Assembly (NCBI GenBank): GCA_013416405.1 | Contig: JACCET010000003.1 | Span: 1-64,000 of the forward strand | Direction of reading: 5' to 3' | From: Alcaligenaceae bacterium | Lineage (GTDB): Bacteria; Pseudomonadota; Gammaproteobacteria; Burkholderiales; Burkholderiaceae_B | Length of the DNA stretch: 64,000 bases | Shown: in pieces, positions 26,898 through 35,314 of the stretch | How the letters are laid out: every line of letters begins with the position of its first letter | Numbering within the stretch: the stretch's first letter is position 1 | The notes under the pieces: model-generated | The model's database searches: none | Told to the model about the DNA's origin: nothing | Seen by the model: the letters and a program-made list of their open reading frames with translations, nothing else | Translations under genes and position numbers: made by a program

Positions 26898-27659
26898 TCA
26901 ACGCGGCGCCATTCTGATCGCGCCATCCAGGCGTATCACTTCGCCATTGAGCATGGGATTATCGATGATGGCCTTGACCAGTGAAGCATACTCGTCTGGC
27001 TGCCCAAGGCGACTAGGATGGGGTACTTGCTGGCCTAGCGAGTCCTGGGCAGCCTGGGGTAAGCCAGTCAGCATGGGGGTAATGAAGATGCCTGGCGCAA
27101 TCGTCATCACCCGTATTTGGGATTTTGCCAAATCCCTCGCCGCCGGGAGTGTCAGAGCCACAACGCCCCCTTTCGAAGCGGCATACGCGCATTGACCTAT
27201 TTGTCCGTCATAAGCCGCAACAGAAGCGGTGTTAATGACCACCCCCCTTTCTTCTCCCAAAACATCAGCCGAACTCAGTCGGGCAGCGAACACGGACAAC
27301 ATATTGAACGTTCCAATGAGGTTGACCTCGACCGCCTTGCGGAAAAGAGCAATATCGTGAGGTGCACCAGATTTATCTACAACACGTCCCACCGGTGCTA
27401 TTCCCGCACAGTTCACGAGGATGCGAGCTACGCCGTGACTCTGCTCGGCCTGCTCAAGTCCCTGTTCGATGCTGCCTTTATCCGTAACGTCCACCGCAAT
27501 ATATCGCCCACCCACTTCGCGAGCCGTCTCAGTTCCACGCTTTTCGTCCAGATCGAAGATCGTTACTTTCGCACCGTTTTCGGCCAGCATACGCACCGTC
27601 GCGCCGCCCAACCCGGAGGCGCCTCCTGTTACGACCGCGGCAAGACCATCTAATTTCAT
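26898..27659 (-). CDS. SDR family 3-hydroxyacyl-CoA dehydrogenase (HSD10-like)
   Basis: This 253-residue short-chain dehydrogenase has the NAD-binding GGASGLG near residue 12 and the catalytic set Ser146, Tyr159, Lys163 (INTASVAAYDGQIGQCAYAASKGG). Asp36 after the second strand (FDLDEKRG) predicts NAD rather than NADP. It resembles type II 3-hydroxyacyl-CoA dehydrogenase (HSD17B10), which oxidises 3-hydroxyacyl-CoA and also steroid alcohols. It lies between the acyl-CoA dehydrogenase and hydratase genes. Confidence 0.87.
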   Translation of the reverse strand: MKLDGLAAVVTGGASGLGGATVRMLAENGAKVTIFDLDEKRGTETAREVGGRYIAVDVTDKGSIEQGLEQAEQSHGVARILVNCAGIAPVGRVVDKSGAPHDIALFRKAVEVNLIGTFNMLSVFAARLSSADVLGEERGVVINTASVAAYDGQIGQCAYAASKGGVVALTLPAARDLAKSQIRVMTIAPGIFITPMLTGLPQAAQDSLGQQVPHPSRLGQPDEYASLVKAIIDNPMLNGEVIRLDGAIRMAPR

Positions 27660-27680
27660 TCAAGTTTCCTCTGCTTTCGT

Positions 27681-28823
27681 TCAATACGTCATTGTTTGAA
27701 GCGCACGACTGATCACCATGCGCTGTATGTCCGAAGTGCCCTCATATATCTGGCAAACCCGCACATCCCTATAAATTTTGGCCAGCCCAAACTCTTCCAG
27801 GTAGCCGTACCCGCCCAGAGTTTGTATTGCGCCGCTACATATGGCTTCAGCCGCTTCCGATGCAAAAAGCTTCGCCATGGACGCTTCGACCAAGCAGGAA
27901 ACACCACCATCCTTCCGACTGGCAGCGTGCAAGACCAGTTGCCGCGCCGCCTCTAACCGAGTGGCCAGATCGGCTAACCGAAAACCCACGGCTTGATGTT
28001 CGATAATGACTTTGCCCATTGACTGGCGTTGTTTGGCATAGGTCACTGCTATTTCCAGCGCGGCTTGTGCCATTCCTACAGATTGCGCCGCAATACCGAG
28101 CCGGCCAACCTCGAGGTTTGACAGCGCAATCCGATAGCCTTGGCCTTGTTGACCAAGCATTAATTCATCTTCAAGGAAAATGTCGTCAAAGCGCAGCCCG
28201 CATGTGTCCGACGCTCCCTGACCCATCTTCTTTTCAACTTTATCAACGATGTAGCCGGTGCGGTCAGTAGGCAGCAGAAATGCCGAAATTCCCTTCTTGC
28301 CCAAAACCGGATCCGTCATGGCAAAAACCAGAACCACTCCTGCTATATGGCCAGAGGTTATAAATTGCTTTGTACCGCTCAAACGCCAGCCACCCTCAAC
28401 CTTTCTGGCACGGCTTCGTATTGCCGCCGCATCGGATCCTGCGTCCGCCTCGGTGAGCGCGAATGCGCCAATAGTCTCCCCGCTTATGAGACCGGGCAAG
28501 AAGCGCAACTTTTGCGCTTCGCTGCCATGAACGCACAAGCTATTGACCAAAAGGCTGTTCTGAATCGATACGATGGTCGCAAGCGCGCCGTCGGCCGCCG
28601 CAAGCTCGGATAGGGCCAAGGCATACGCCACATAGTCGGATTGCGCGCCGCCCAGGTGAGATGGCGCAGTCATACCCATCAAACCCATTTCGCCCAACTG
28701 GGTAAAAAGAGCTTTCGGATAGGTTCCTTCGCGCTCAAACTTGTCCCCGTTAGGCCGCACTTGGGTCTGAGCGAAATTCCGAACTGCCTCGCGGATGGCG
28801 CGCTGCGTCTCTGTAAGGACCAT
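27681..28823 (-). CDS. Acyl-CoA dehydrogenase (short/branched-chain type)
   Basis: This is a canonical 380-residue homomeric acyl-CoA dehydrogenase with FALTEADAGSDAAAIRSRA, FITSGHIAGVVLVFAMTD, the FAD-binding QTLGGYGYLEEFGLAKIYRDVR motif and catalytic Glu361 in IYEGTSDIQR. It introduces the alpha,beta double bond in an acyl-CoA and passes electrons to ETF. It is followed after 21 bp by the SDR gene. Confidence 0.9.
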   Translation of the reverse strand: MVLTETQRAIREAVRNFAQTQVRPNGDKFEREGTYPKALFTQLGEMGLMGMTAPSHLGGAQSDYVAYALALSELAAADGALATIVSIQNSLLVNSLCVHGSEAQKLRFLPGLISGETIGAFALTEADAGSDAAAIRSRARKVEGGWRLSGTKQFITSGHIAGVVLVFAMTDPVLGKKGISAFLLPTDRTGYIVDKVEKKMGQGASDTCGLRFDDIFLEDELMLGQQGQGYRIALSNLEVGRLGIAAQSVGMAQAALEIAVTYAKQRQSMGKVIIEHQAVGFRLADLATRLEAARQLVLHAASRKDGGVSCLVEASMAKLFASEAAEAICSGAIQTLGGYGYLEEFGLAKIYRDVRVCQIYEGTSDIQRMVISRALQTMTY

Positions 28824-28908
28824 ACCTGTCCATTTCCAATGATCTACCCTGTCTGCGAAAGCAACGCCGGAAGGGTAAAAATGCGTTCAAAAGGACGAAC
28901 CTTCCCAG

Positions 28909-29871
28909 CTATTGAGGTTGGATGCCGACATCATTGATAACGGTCTGCCAACGATTGAGCTCCGACTTCAAATAGGCGCCATAGTTCTCGCTGCTACCCC
29001 CGTAAATTTCGGCCCCGCTGTCGTGGAACTGCTTCATTACAGACTTGTCTTGCAAGGTCTTGTTCACCGCCGCGTTAATACGTGCCACGGCCTCCGGCGG
29101 CGTCCCGGCGGGGGCCACGATGCCGTTCCAGGCCGTAATTTCAAAGCCGGACAAATTCATGCTTTCGGCCACCGTGGGCACGTCTGGCAACAGAGGCGAA
29201 CGATTCAACGATGCAATTGCCAGTGGCTTCATTCGCTTGTCCTTGATATAGGGAAGCAACGTGTTAAGCGTCGTCACCATGACATCGATGCGGCCGCCAG
29301 CCACGTCGATCAGCGCGGGGGCCGTGCCCTTGTAAGGGACATGCACGATATCAATTCCTAACTCCTTGGATAGCAAGGCACCCGCCAGATGGTCGATGGT
29401 GCCTGTTCCCGACGACGCATAGTTCAGTACGCCAGGCTTGCTTTTCGCGAGATCTTGCAGCTCCTTCAAGTTGTTTACCGGTACCGAAAGATTCACCGCC
29501 ACGACTAACGGCACACCGACCGTGCGCGCGACAGGCACGAAATCCGTGAGCGGATCAAACTTCGCGGAGCGGTACAGCAGCTTGCCCAGCAACAGGGACG
29601 ACGTGTTATAGAGAATCGTATAGCCGTCTGGCTTGGCCTGAGTCACGTAAGCCGAGGCAATCGTGCTGCCACCGCCCGGCTTGGCGTCGATCACGATGGG
29701 CTGGCCCAATTGTTCTCCAATACCTCGCCCAAGAATGCGAGCGTTCGTGTCGGTCGGCCCGCCTGCGGGAAACGCGGTGATCATCGTTATTGGCTTTGAT
29801 GGATAAACGTCCGCGGCTAAGGCGGGGGATAGGGTCGCTATCGACAACGCCAGTGCGCATAGGAATTTCAT
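28909..29871 (-). CDS. Bug/TctC-family periplasmic solute-binding receptor
   Basis: This 320-residue extracytoplasmic receptor has a signal peptide (MKFLCALALSIATLSPALA) and the family hallmarks YPSKPITMITAFPAGGPTDTNARILG, YNTSSLLLGKLL and PYKGTAPALIDVAGGRIDVM. Bug receptors bind carboxylates or amides, often for tripartite (TctAB) uptake. No TctA/TctB genes are nearby, which is common in Alcaligenaceae. It probably captures the pathway substrate. Confidence 0.87.
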   Translation of the reverse strand: MKFLCALALSIATLSPALAADVYPSKPITMITAFPAGGPTDTNARILGRGIGEQLGQPIVIDAKPGGGSTIASAYVTQAKPDGYTILYNTSSLLLGKLLYRSAKFDPLTDFVPVARTVGVPLVVAVNLSVPVNNLKELQDLAKSKPGVLNYASSGTGTIDHLAGALLSKELGIDIVHVPYKGTAPALIDVAGGRIDVMVTTLNTLLPYIKDKRMKPLAIASLNRSPLLPDVPTVAESMNLSGFEITAWNGIVAPAGTPPEAVARINAAVNKTLQDKSVMKQFHDSGAEIYGGSSENYGAYLKSELNRWQTVINDVGIQPQ

Positions 29872-29965
29872 GGATGTCTCCTGTAATAGTTATTTGGTTC
29901 TCTGAAGAGCCAGTAGGTTGCTCCTGCAAGGTATCGACTCCGGTTTCTGTCCAGCTCTACTTTAG

Positions 29966-30000
29966 AGTAACATCAATACTATGCAGTAACATATGCTACT
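29966..30000. promoter_or_regulatory. Candidate regulator site upstream of the first Bug-receptor gene
   Basis: AGTAACATATGCTACT at 29985-30000 is a 16-bp palindrome with two mismatched pairs, and its first 8 bases are repeated directly at 29966-29973. It lies in the 187-bp gap between the ligase stop and the receptor start, the largest internal gap of the array. It could be a secondary promoter operator, for instance for the TetR protein. No other site of the same sequence was noticed. Confidence 0.35.
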
Positions 30001-30058
30001 TGCTAATCCAGAAGATTGCCACAAGGTAATAACCCTAGGAACCGGGGACGGGGACGGA

Positions 30059-31606
30059 CTACACGTCGTAGCGAGCTCGAATCGCCTTCTTGTCCAGCTT
30101 GCCAACGGCGGTAAGCGGGAGTGAACTATCGAAGAATATCTGCTTGGGTGTGTTGACTGATCCTTTGTGTGTCGAGACGAAACGCATAAGTTCTTCAGCG
30201 TTGGCGTGAGCGCCATCTTTTAGAACAACCACAGCCGTTACAATCTCTCCCCATTTAACATGAGGCATGCCAATGACAGCCGACATGGCCACCGCCGGGT
30301 GACGCGCAAGACAGTTCTCGACCTCACTTGAATAAACGTTGAAACCACCAGAGATAATCATGTCCTTGGCCCTATCGACCAAAAACACATAGCCATCGGC
30401 GTCCATCTTGGCCATGTCACCGGTGTGTAACCATTCCCCTTCGAATGCTTTGGCCGTCTCTTCGGGCTGATTCAAGTAACCGGCCATCACAAGCGGTCCG
30501 CGGACACATAGTTCGCCTACTTCACCCAGGTTCACTTCGTTGTTCAGCTTGTCCAGAAGCTTGACCTGGACACCTGGTAAGGTGCGTCCGCAGGAGCCCA
30601 GCAGATGCGGTCGAGACAGATCGTGCTCAGCCTTGCGCAGATAGGTGACCGTCATGGGCGCTTCCGTCTGCCCATATAGTTGACAAAATATGGGACCAAA
30701 CACCTTCAAGCCTTGCATCAGTCTCGCCGGTACCATGGGAGCGGCACCGTAGAGGATCATTTGCAGACTGGAAACGTCATAGTCATGGATCGAGGGAAAA
30801 TCGAGCAAGCCATATAGTTGGGTTGGAACCAGGAATGTTGCAGTAATACGATGTGTCTGAACTTCAGAAAGAAAGGAAGCGTTATCAAACTTCGGCATGA
30901 AAAACACTGTTCCGCCTCGCAGGAACGTCGGCAGCAAACAAGAGCCGGCCGCGTGCGAGATGGGCGTGGTGGCGAGGAAGCGAATATCCTCAGGCCATTC
31001 CCAGGATGCCAATTGCAGCAGCGTCATGCAAACTACGGTGCGCTGCAGTTGCATGACGCCTTTGGGCTGACCAGTGGTTCCCCCGGTATAAGACAGCTTC
31101 GAGATGTCTTGGGCACTTACCAGAATGGGAGTGTCGGCAGCGCTCATGCCAGTGAGCGCTTGAAGCAGATTGACGCCAAAGTCGGCATCGCTCAGAGTCA
31201 GTATGTGGCCGACAATGCCAAGATTCGAGAGTTCGGCTCCGCGCTTTGCGAATCGATCTGTATCGACAACCAAGGCCTTGATGTCGGCGTCGCGAAGCAC
31301 GAAGGCCTGGTCTTCCAGAGATCCAAGCGGATGCAATGCCGTGGAGCGTAAACCCAGATATTGGGCTGCGATGATAGCCACGACGGCCTCCAGGCTGTTG
31401 TCGGCCAGGATGGCAACGCCATCCTGGCGTCGCAGTCCGATTACCTGAAAGTATCTGACAGTTTGATGCACTAGACGTTCTAGGGCTTCGTATGTTAGAC
31501 GGACATGGCCTTTCACCAATGCATCGCGTTGTTTGAACGACTTGAATGCCGATCGATATAACTCGGCAACCGTTGGCCCTAAGTAAAGCTGTGTAGCATC
31601 CGTCAC
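30059..31606 (-). CDS. Acyl-CoA synthetase (AMP-forming)
   Basis: This 515-residue ANL-superfamily ligase has the AMP-binding P-loop LSYTGGTTGQPKGVMQL, the motif YGQTEAPMTVTYL, the hinge region WLHTGDMAKMDADGYVFLVDRAKDMIISGGFNVYSSEVE, and the C-terminal lysine in LTAVGKLDKKAIR. It activates a carboxylic acid to its CoA thioester with ATP. It lies between two Bug receptor genes, supporting uptake followed by activation of the same acid. The chain type cannot be read from sequence. Confidence 0.88.
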   Translation of the reverse strand: MTDATQLYLGPTVAELYRSAFKSFKQRDALVKGHVRLTYEALERLVHQTVRYFQVIGLRRQDGVAILADNSLEAVVAIIAAQYLGLRSTALHPLGSLEDQAFVLRDADIKALVVDTDRFAKRGAELSNLGIVGHILTLSDADFGVNLLQALTGMSAADTPILVSAQDISKLSYTGGTTGQPKGVMQLQRTVVCMTLLQLASWEWPEDIRFLATTPISHAAGSCLLPTFLRGGTVFFMPKFDNASFLSEVQTHRITATFLVPTQLYGLLDFPSIHDYDVSSLQMILYGAAPMVPARLMQGLKVFGPIFCQLYGQTEAPMTVTYLRKAEHDLSRPHLLGSCGRTLPGVQVKLLDKLNNEVNLGEVGELCVRGPLVMAGYLNQPEETAKAFEGEWLHTGDMAKMDADGYVFLVDRAKDMIISGGFNVYSSEVENCLARHPAVAMSAVIGMPHVKWGEIVTAVVVLKDGAHANAEELMRFVSTHKGSVNTPKQIFFDSSLPLTAVGKLDKKAIRARYDV

Positions 31607-31623
31607 TGAAAAGCTCCTTGCGA

Positions 31624-32592
31624 TTATTGCTTCTCGATCTTGGCCTGTTCAGCTACTTTCAGTAGCTTGGCCGAGTCTGATTCCATCTCTTTGTAGAAGG
31701 CGTCTGGAGTGCTTGGTGTCACAGTGAAATACAAGGCCTCCAGTCTATTTTTCACGCCTGGATCGCTCAGCGCTGCATTGAGCGATGCATTGAGAGTCTG
31801 GATGGTTGCAGCTGGCGTTGCTTTCGGAACAAGCATTCCAATATAAGGTTGATCGTCGAAGCCTTTTAAGCCGATTTCCCTGAGCGTGGGCACTTCTGGC
31901 ATGGAAGGCTGACGTTGCGCGCCGAATACTGCCAAGGGTTTGGTTGAAGTTCCGAGGAAGGGTTGCTGCGCCGCTACTGTATCGATAAGAAGATCGACGC
32001 GATCACCATTCAGATCCTGCATGGCCGACGGTACGCCTGAGTAGCGTATTTTCAGCATGTCTGTCCCAGCTAATGTATTGAGTCTCTCGAAGTACAGTTC
32101 ATATGTGGAAGCAGTGATGGCCATCGTTACGTTGCCTGGCTGCTTCCTTTCCATTTCGATGACTTGCTTAAAGCTGTCTGCCGGAAACGCCTTACGGGCG
32201 ACAAGAGCAAGGTTTAGCGTGACCGCCTTGCCCACGGCAGCCAGACTGTCGCGGAAGTCGACAGCGGGATCTTTGTATAGTGCACGAGCAACCACTAGTG
32301 GAGCACCGCCCATCAGCACGGTGTGCCCGTCGGCGACACTATTGACGACGAATTGCGCGCCGATAGCGCCAGCGGCGCCAGGTTTGTTGACGACCATAAC
32401 TGGCTTGCCCAGCGTGGTGGTCATATGTTCGGCAAGGACACGCGCAACGATGTCGTTGGCGCCACCAGCTTGATATACCACTACCAACTTTACGGGTTGT
32501 TGGGGAAATGGGCTAGCGGTGGCTGCATGCGCGGTGTTAGTGAGCGAGAAAGCAAACGCCGCCGCAGCGGCCATGAGTGTGCGAATGTTCAT
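31624..32592 (-). CDS. Bug/TctC-family periplasmic solute-binding receptor
   Basis: This 322-residue receptor has a signal peptide ending around Ala23 (MNIRTLMAAAAAFAFSLTNTAHA) and the motifs FPQQPVKLVVVYQAGGANDIVARVLAEHM and NKPGAAGAIGAQFVVNS. It is a paralogue of the second receptor in the array but clearly divergent, so the two may bind different ligands. It is the first gene of the minus-strand array, facing the divergent gntR gene. Confidence 0.86.
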   Translation of the reverse strand: MNIRTLMAAAAAFAFSLTNTAHAATASPFPQQPVKLVVVYQAGGANDIVARVLAEHMTTTLGKPVMVVNKPGAAGAIGAQFVVNSVADGHTVLMGGAPLVVARALYKDPAVDFRDSLAAVGKAVTLNLALVARKAFPADSFKQVIEMERKQPGNVTMAITASTYELYFERLNTLAGTDMLKIRYSGVPSAMQDLNGDRVDLLIDTVAAQQPFLGTSTKPLAVFGAQRQPSMPEVPTLREIGLKGFDDQPYIGMLVPKATPAATIQTLNASLNAALSDPGVKNRLEALYFTVTPSTPDAFYKEMESDSAKLLKVAEQAKIEKQ

Positions 32593-32649
32593 AACTTCTC
32601 CTGTTTATATTTTTTGAGTGCCGAAAGCAGCATTAGGCTATCCTCAACG

Positions 32650-32664
32650 AATGGTTCAACCATT
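32650..32664. promoter_or_regulatory. GntR/FadR-type operator
   Basis: AATGGTTCAACCATT is a palindrome with 7-bp arms around one central base. Its core TGGTTCAACCA (32652-32662) fits the TNGTNNNACNA form bound by FadR-subfamily GntR proteins. It lies between the divergent Bug-receptor and gntR genes and could control both arms. Confidence 0.6.
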
Positions 32665-32734
32665 CTACAACGTGGTATCATGAAATAATTTGGGGGATAA
32701 CCCGAGGTCTTCGAAAAGAAAATGGAATAGCGCT

Positions 32735-33517
32735 ATGAACAATGGTGAACAAACAACGCGAGCCCACGACGTAAAAATCCCGGAATCGGCGGTACAGTTC
32801 CAGCATGTTCGGGTTGTTCGAGCAGCGGACGATATCGCGCGACAGGTTCGTCAGGAAATTACCGAAGGTCGGCTCAAGCCGGGCGCCAAGTTGCCCTCGG
32901 AAAGGGCGTTAGCCGAAGAACTTGGCGTATCCCGAAACACCCTCCGCGAAGCCGTACGCTCGCTGGAACAGGCTGGCTTGGTCGAGCTGAAGAAAGGTGC
33001 ACACGGTGGAATCTTCATCACCGAAGACAACAGCGCATCCATTACCGGAGGTATGCTGGACCTTTACCGATTGGGAACGATCACACCGCGCCAGCTGACG
33101 GAGGCACGGCTATGGATAGAGCCCATCATTGTGCGAGAGGCATGTCGACGCGCTACGAAACAGGATATTGCCCTGCTCAATGCGAATATCGATCAGGCAC
33201 AGGCAGCGGCAGACACCAACGACTTCAAACGAAAAATCACCTTGCATCATGATTTCCATCGAATTCTGGCGCGTATCGCCGGCAATCCGTTCATGCTCGT
33301 TTTCGTTAATGGTCTCATCGATGTTCTGGTGGAGTTCATCGAACGCATCGGCCCCGGAGACAATAGTTATGTATTTGCATCTCGGCGCCGATTCATGTCG
33401 TACTTTGAGAATGCGAACGCCGACGCTGCAGCTGACGAGATGAATCGGGTCCTGCTGCAGTTTCAGGAGACCTATCTCGCGGTAGAAGACTTACAGCAAG
33501 CGAGTGGGAAAGAATGA
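32735..33517 (+). CDS. GntR-family (FadR/FCD) transcriptional regulator
   Basis: This ~260-residue regulator has an N-terminal winged HTH near residues 30-95 (ARQVRQEITEGRLKPGAKLPSERALAEELGVSRNTLREAVRSLEQAGLVEL) and a C-terminal FCD domain with metal/ligand-binding histidines (LHHDFHRILARIAGN). The ATG at 32735 is preferred to the TTG at 32690. Its stop codon overlaps the start of the Ltp2-like gene (ATGA), so regulator and aldolase module are one transcript. It probably binds the palindrome upstream. Confidence 0.88.
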   Translation: MNNGEQTTRAHDVKIPESAVQFQHVRVVRAADDIARQVRQEITEGRLKPGAKLPSERALAEELGVSRNTLREAVRSLEQAGLVELKKGAHGGIFITEDNSASITGGMLDLYRLGTITPRQLTEARLWIEPIIVREACRRATKQDIALLNANIDQAQAAADTNDFKRKITLHHDFHRILARIAGNPFMLVFVNGLIDVLVEFIERIGPGDNSYVFASRRRFMSYFENANADAAADEMNRVLLQFQETYLAVEDLQQASGKE

Positions 33518-34683
33518 TGACGCGGGAAGCAATAGCGTATATTACCGGAGCCTATGAGCATCCAACCAGATATGCGCCTGACAAGTCAATCGCACAGTTG
33601 CATGCTGAATGTGCGGCCGGGGCACTGCGTGATGCGGGCCTTACATTCTCTGATGTTGACGGATACTTCTGCGCGGGTGATGCGCCAGGTGGTCCGCTGT
33701 CTATGGCTGAGTACCTCAACCTGGACTTGAAGTGGCTGGACGGCACCGAAGCGGGAGGGTGCTCCTATCTGCTCCAAGTCCAGCATGCCGCGCAGGCCAT
33801 AGCGGCAGGCAAGTGTTCGGTGGCGTTGATCACCCTTGCCGGCAAGCCGCGCAGTGAAGGGCGGGCGACGGGAACGCAACCTGCAAAACTGGGGGCAGAG
33901 CGGCCAGAGACGCCCTGGGATAGCGCTTATCGTTGGACTATCGCGGGCGTTTATGGCATGTGTGCCATGCGCCACATGTATGAGTATGGTACGACTGCAG
34001 AACAGATGGCGTGGGTCAAGGTGGCCGCCTCGCACCACGCACAACACAATCCGCTGGCACTTTTACCCAATCTCGTTTCAGTCGAGGACGTGCTGGCGTC
34101 CCCCATCATCGCGTCGCCCTTGCATCGCCTGGATTGTTGCATCATTACCGACGGCGGCGGCGCCTTGGTGCTGACCCGGCCCGAGATCGCCAGAAGCCTC
34201 GCACGGCCACTGGTAAAGGTGATCGGTTGCGGCGAAACCATCAATACGAGCAAGGGCGGTTATCTTGATGCCACAAGCACGGGAGCCCAACAGTCGGGCG
34301 GCGCGGCCTTGGCACAGGCGCGTGTGTCAATTAGCGATATCAAATACGCCTCGATCTACGACAACTTTACGATCATGGTGCTCATGCAACTAGAAGACTT
34401 AGGTTTCTGTCCGAAAGGCCAGGGCGGGCGCTTCGTTGCCGATGGAAATTTGATATCCGGCATAGGAAAGCTTCCCTGGAATACGGACGGCGGTGGGTTG
34501 TGTAATAACCACCCAGCCAATCGGGGTGGCATCACTAAAGTCATCGAAGCGGTACGCCAGTTGCGGGGCGAAGCCCATCCAGCGGTCCAAGTTGGTAATT
34601 GCGATATCGCATTGGCCTGCGGCCCAGGCCTGGTCTTAGGTGCGGCGCACGTACATGCTACCGTCATTATGGAGAGAGGATAG
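33514..34683 (+). CDS. Thiolase-fold lipid-transfer protein, Ltp2/SCP-x-like aldolase candidate
   Basis: This 389-residue thiolase superfamily protein of the SCP-x/Ltp type has GKCSVALITLAGKPRSEGRATG and, near the C-terminus, DGGGLCNNHPANRGGITKVIEAVRQLRGEAHPAVQV. It lacks the standard thiolase CxSG nucleophile motif; Cys83 (GGCSYLLQV) and Cys369 (LACGPGLVLG) are the cysteines nearest those sites. Relatives paired with DUF35 proteins (Ltp2-ChsH2) catalyse retro-aldol cleavage of beta-hydroxyacyl-CoA rather than thiolysis. The DUF35 gene follows after 3 bp. Function is by analogy. Confidence 0.82.
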   Translation: MMTREAIAYITGAYEHPTRYAPDKSIAQLHAECAAGALRDAGLTFSDVDGYFCAGDAPGGPLSMAEYLNLDLKWLDGTEAGGCSYLLQVQHAAQAIAAGKCSVALITLAGKPRSEGRATGTQPAKLGAERPETPWDSAYRWTIAGVYGMCAMRHMYEYGTTAEQMAWVKVAASHHAQHNPLALLPNLVSVEDVLASPIIASPLHRLDCCIITDGGGALVLTRPEIARSLARPLVKVIGCGETINTSKGGYLDATSTGAQQSGGAALAQARVSISDIKYASIYDNFTIMVLMQLEDLGFCPKGQGGRFVADGNLISGIGKLPWNTDGGGLCNNHPANRGGITKVIEAVRQLRGEAHPAVQVGNCDIALACGPGLVLGAAHVHATVIMERG

Positions 34684-34686
34684 CCG

Positions 34687-35103
34687 ATGATCGAACTGAA
34701 CGAATCTAATCCTTTTATCCATGATCCTTACGTCCGAGCCCAACCAGAGGCGCAAGCATTCTGGTCAGCAGCCGCCGAAAACCGGTTCCTCTTAAAAGCA
34801 TGTCGCAATTGTGAAAAATTTCATTGGTATCCTCGCGTTATCTGCCCCTTGTGTGGTAGTAGCGAGACTGAGTGGCGACCCGCATCCGGCGATGCAAATC
34901 TTCATACCTTCAGCGTGATACAACGTACTGAGGTTCCGTACGTTCTAGCCTATGTCGAACTGGCTGAAGGTCCTATCATGATGAGCAACATTGTTGATTG
35001 TGATGTCAACCACCTGCGTATCGGGCAGCCTCTCAAGGCTCTTTTCACCCGCGCCCCGGAGGGCAGACGAGTTCCTGTTTTCGCGCCGAGGGACGCCATA
35101 TAA
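34687..35103 (+). CDS. DUF35 OB-fold/zinc-ribbon protein, partner of the Ltp2-like protein
   Basis: This 138-residue protein has a rubredoxin-like zinc ribbon (Cys39-x2-Cys42 and Cys53-x2-Cys56, in LKACRNC and ICPLCGS) and a C-terminal OB fold (LHTFSVIQRTEVPYVLAYVELAEGP). DUF35 proteins bind acyl-CoA and pair with thiolase-fold enzymes; in the steroid aldolase the DUF35 domain is essential for Ltp2 activity. Immediate adjacency supports a two-protein complex. It is the last gene before the accessory boundary. Confidence 0.86.
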   Translation: MIELNESNPFIHDPYVRAQPEAQAFWSAAAENRFLLKACRNCEKFHWYPRVICPLCGSSETEWRPASGDANLHTFSVIQRTEVPYVLAYVELAEGPIMMSNIVDCDVNHLRIGQPLKALFTRAPEGRRVPVFAPRDAI

Positions 35104-35314
35104 CCATTCCGGAATAGTGCACTTGTAGTGGTTCCTCACGTTTAACGAGCGGAGCCGCCGGACATTGCGAGGTTTATTTATGGTTGAGGTTTTGAGCTAG
35201 ATTGCGCGCGAAGCGCGCCACGTATGGTACGAGACTCGCCGTCCGGGGTCAGGCCCTTGATCCCATCCCACATACGTAGATTTTGTGCGAGTGCCGACTT
35301 TGCGAAGCGATACT
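35104..35314. other. Gene-free junction between catabolic island and integrase remnant
   Basis: There is no supported gene. On the minus strand an open stretch reads FAKSALAQNLRMWDGIKGL near 35250-35310, in a frame different from the integrase remnant. I could not assign it to a family. A GC hairpin (GCGCGCGAAGCGCGC) lies near 35203-35217. Confidence 0.4.
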
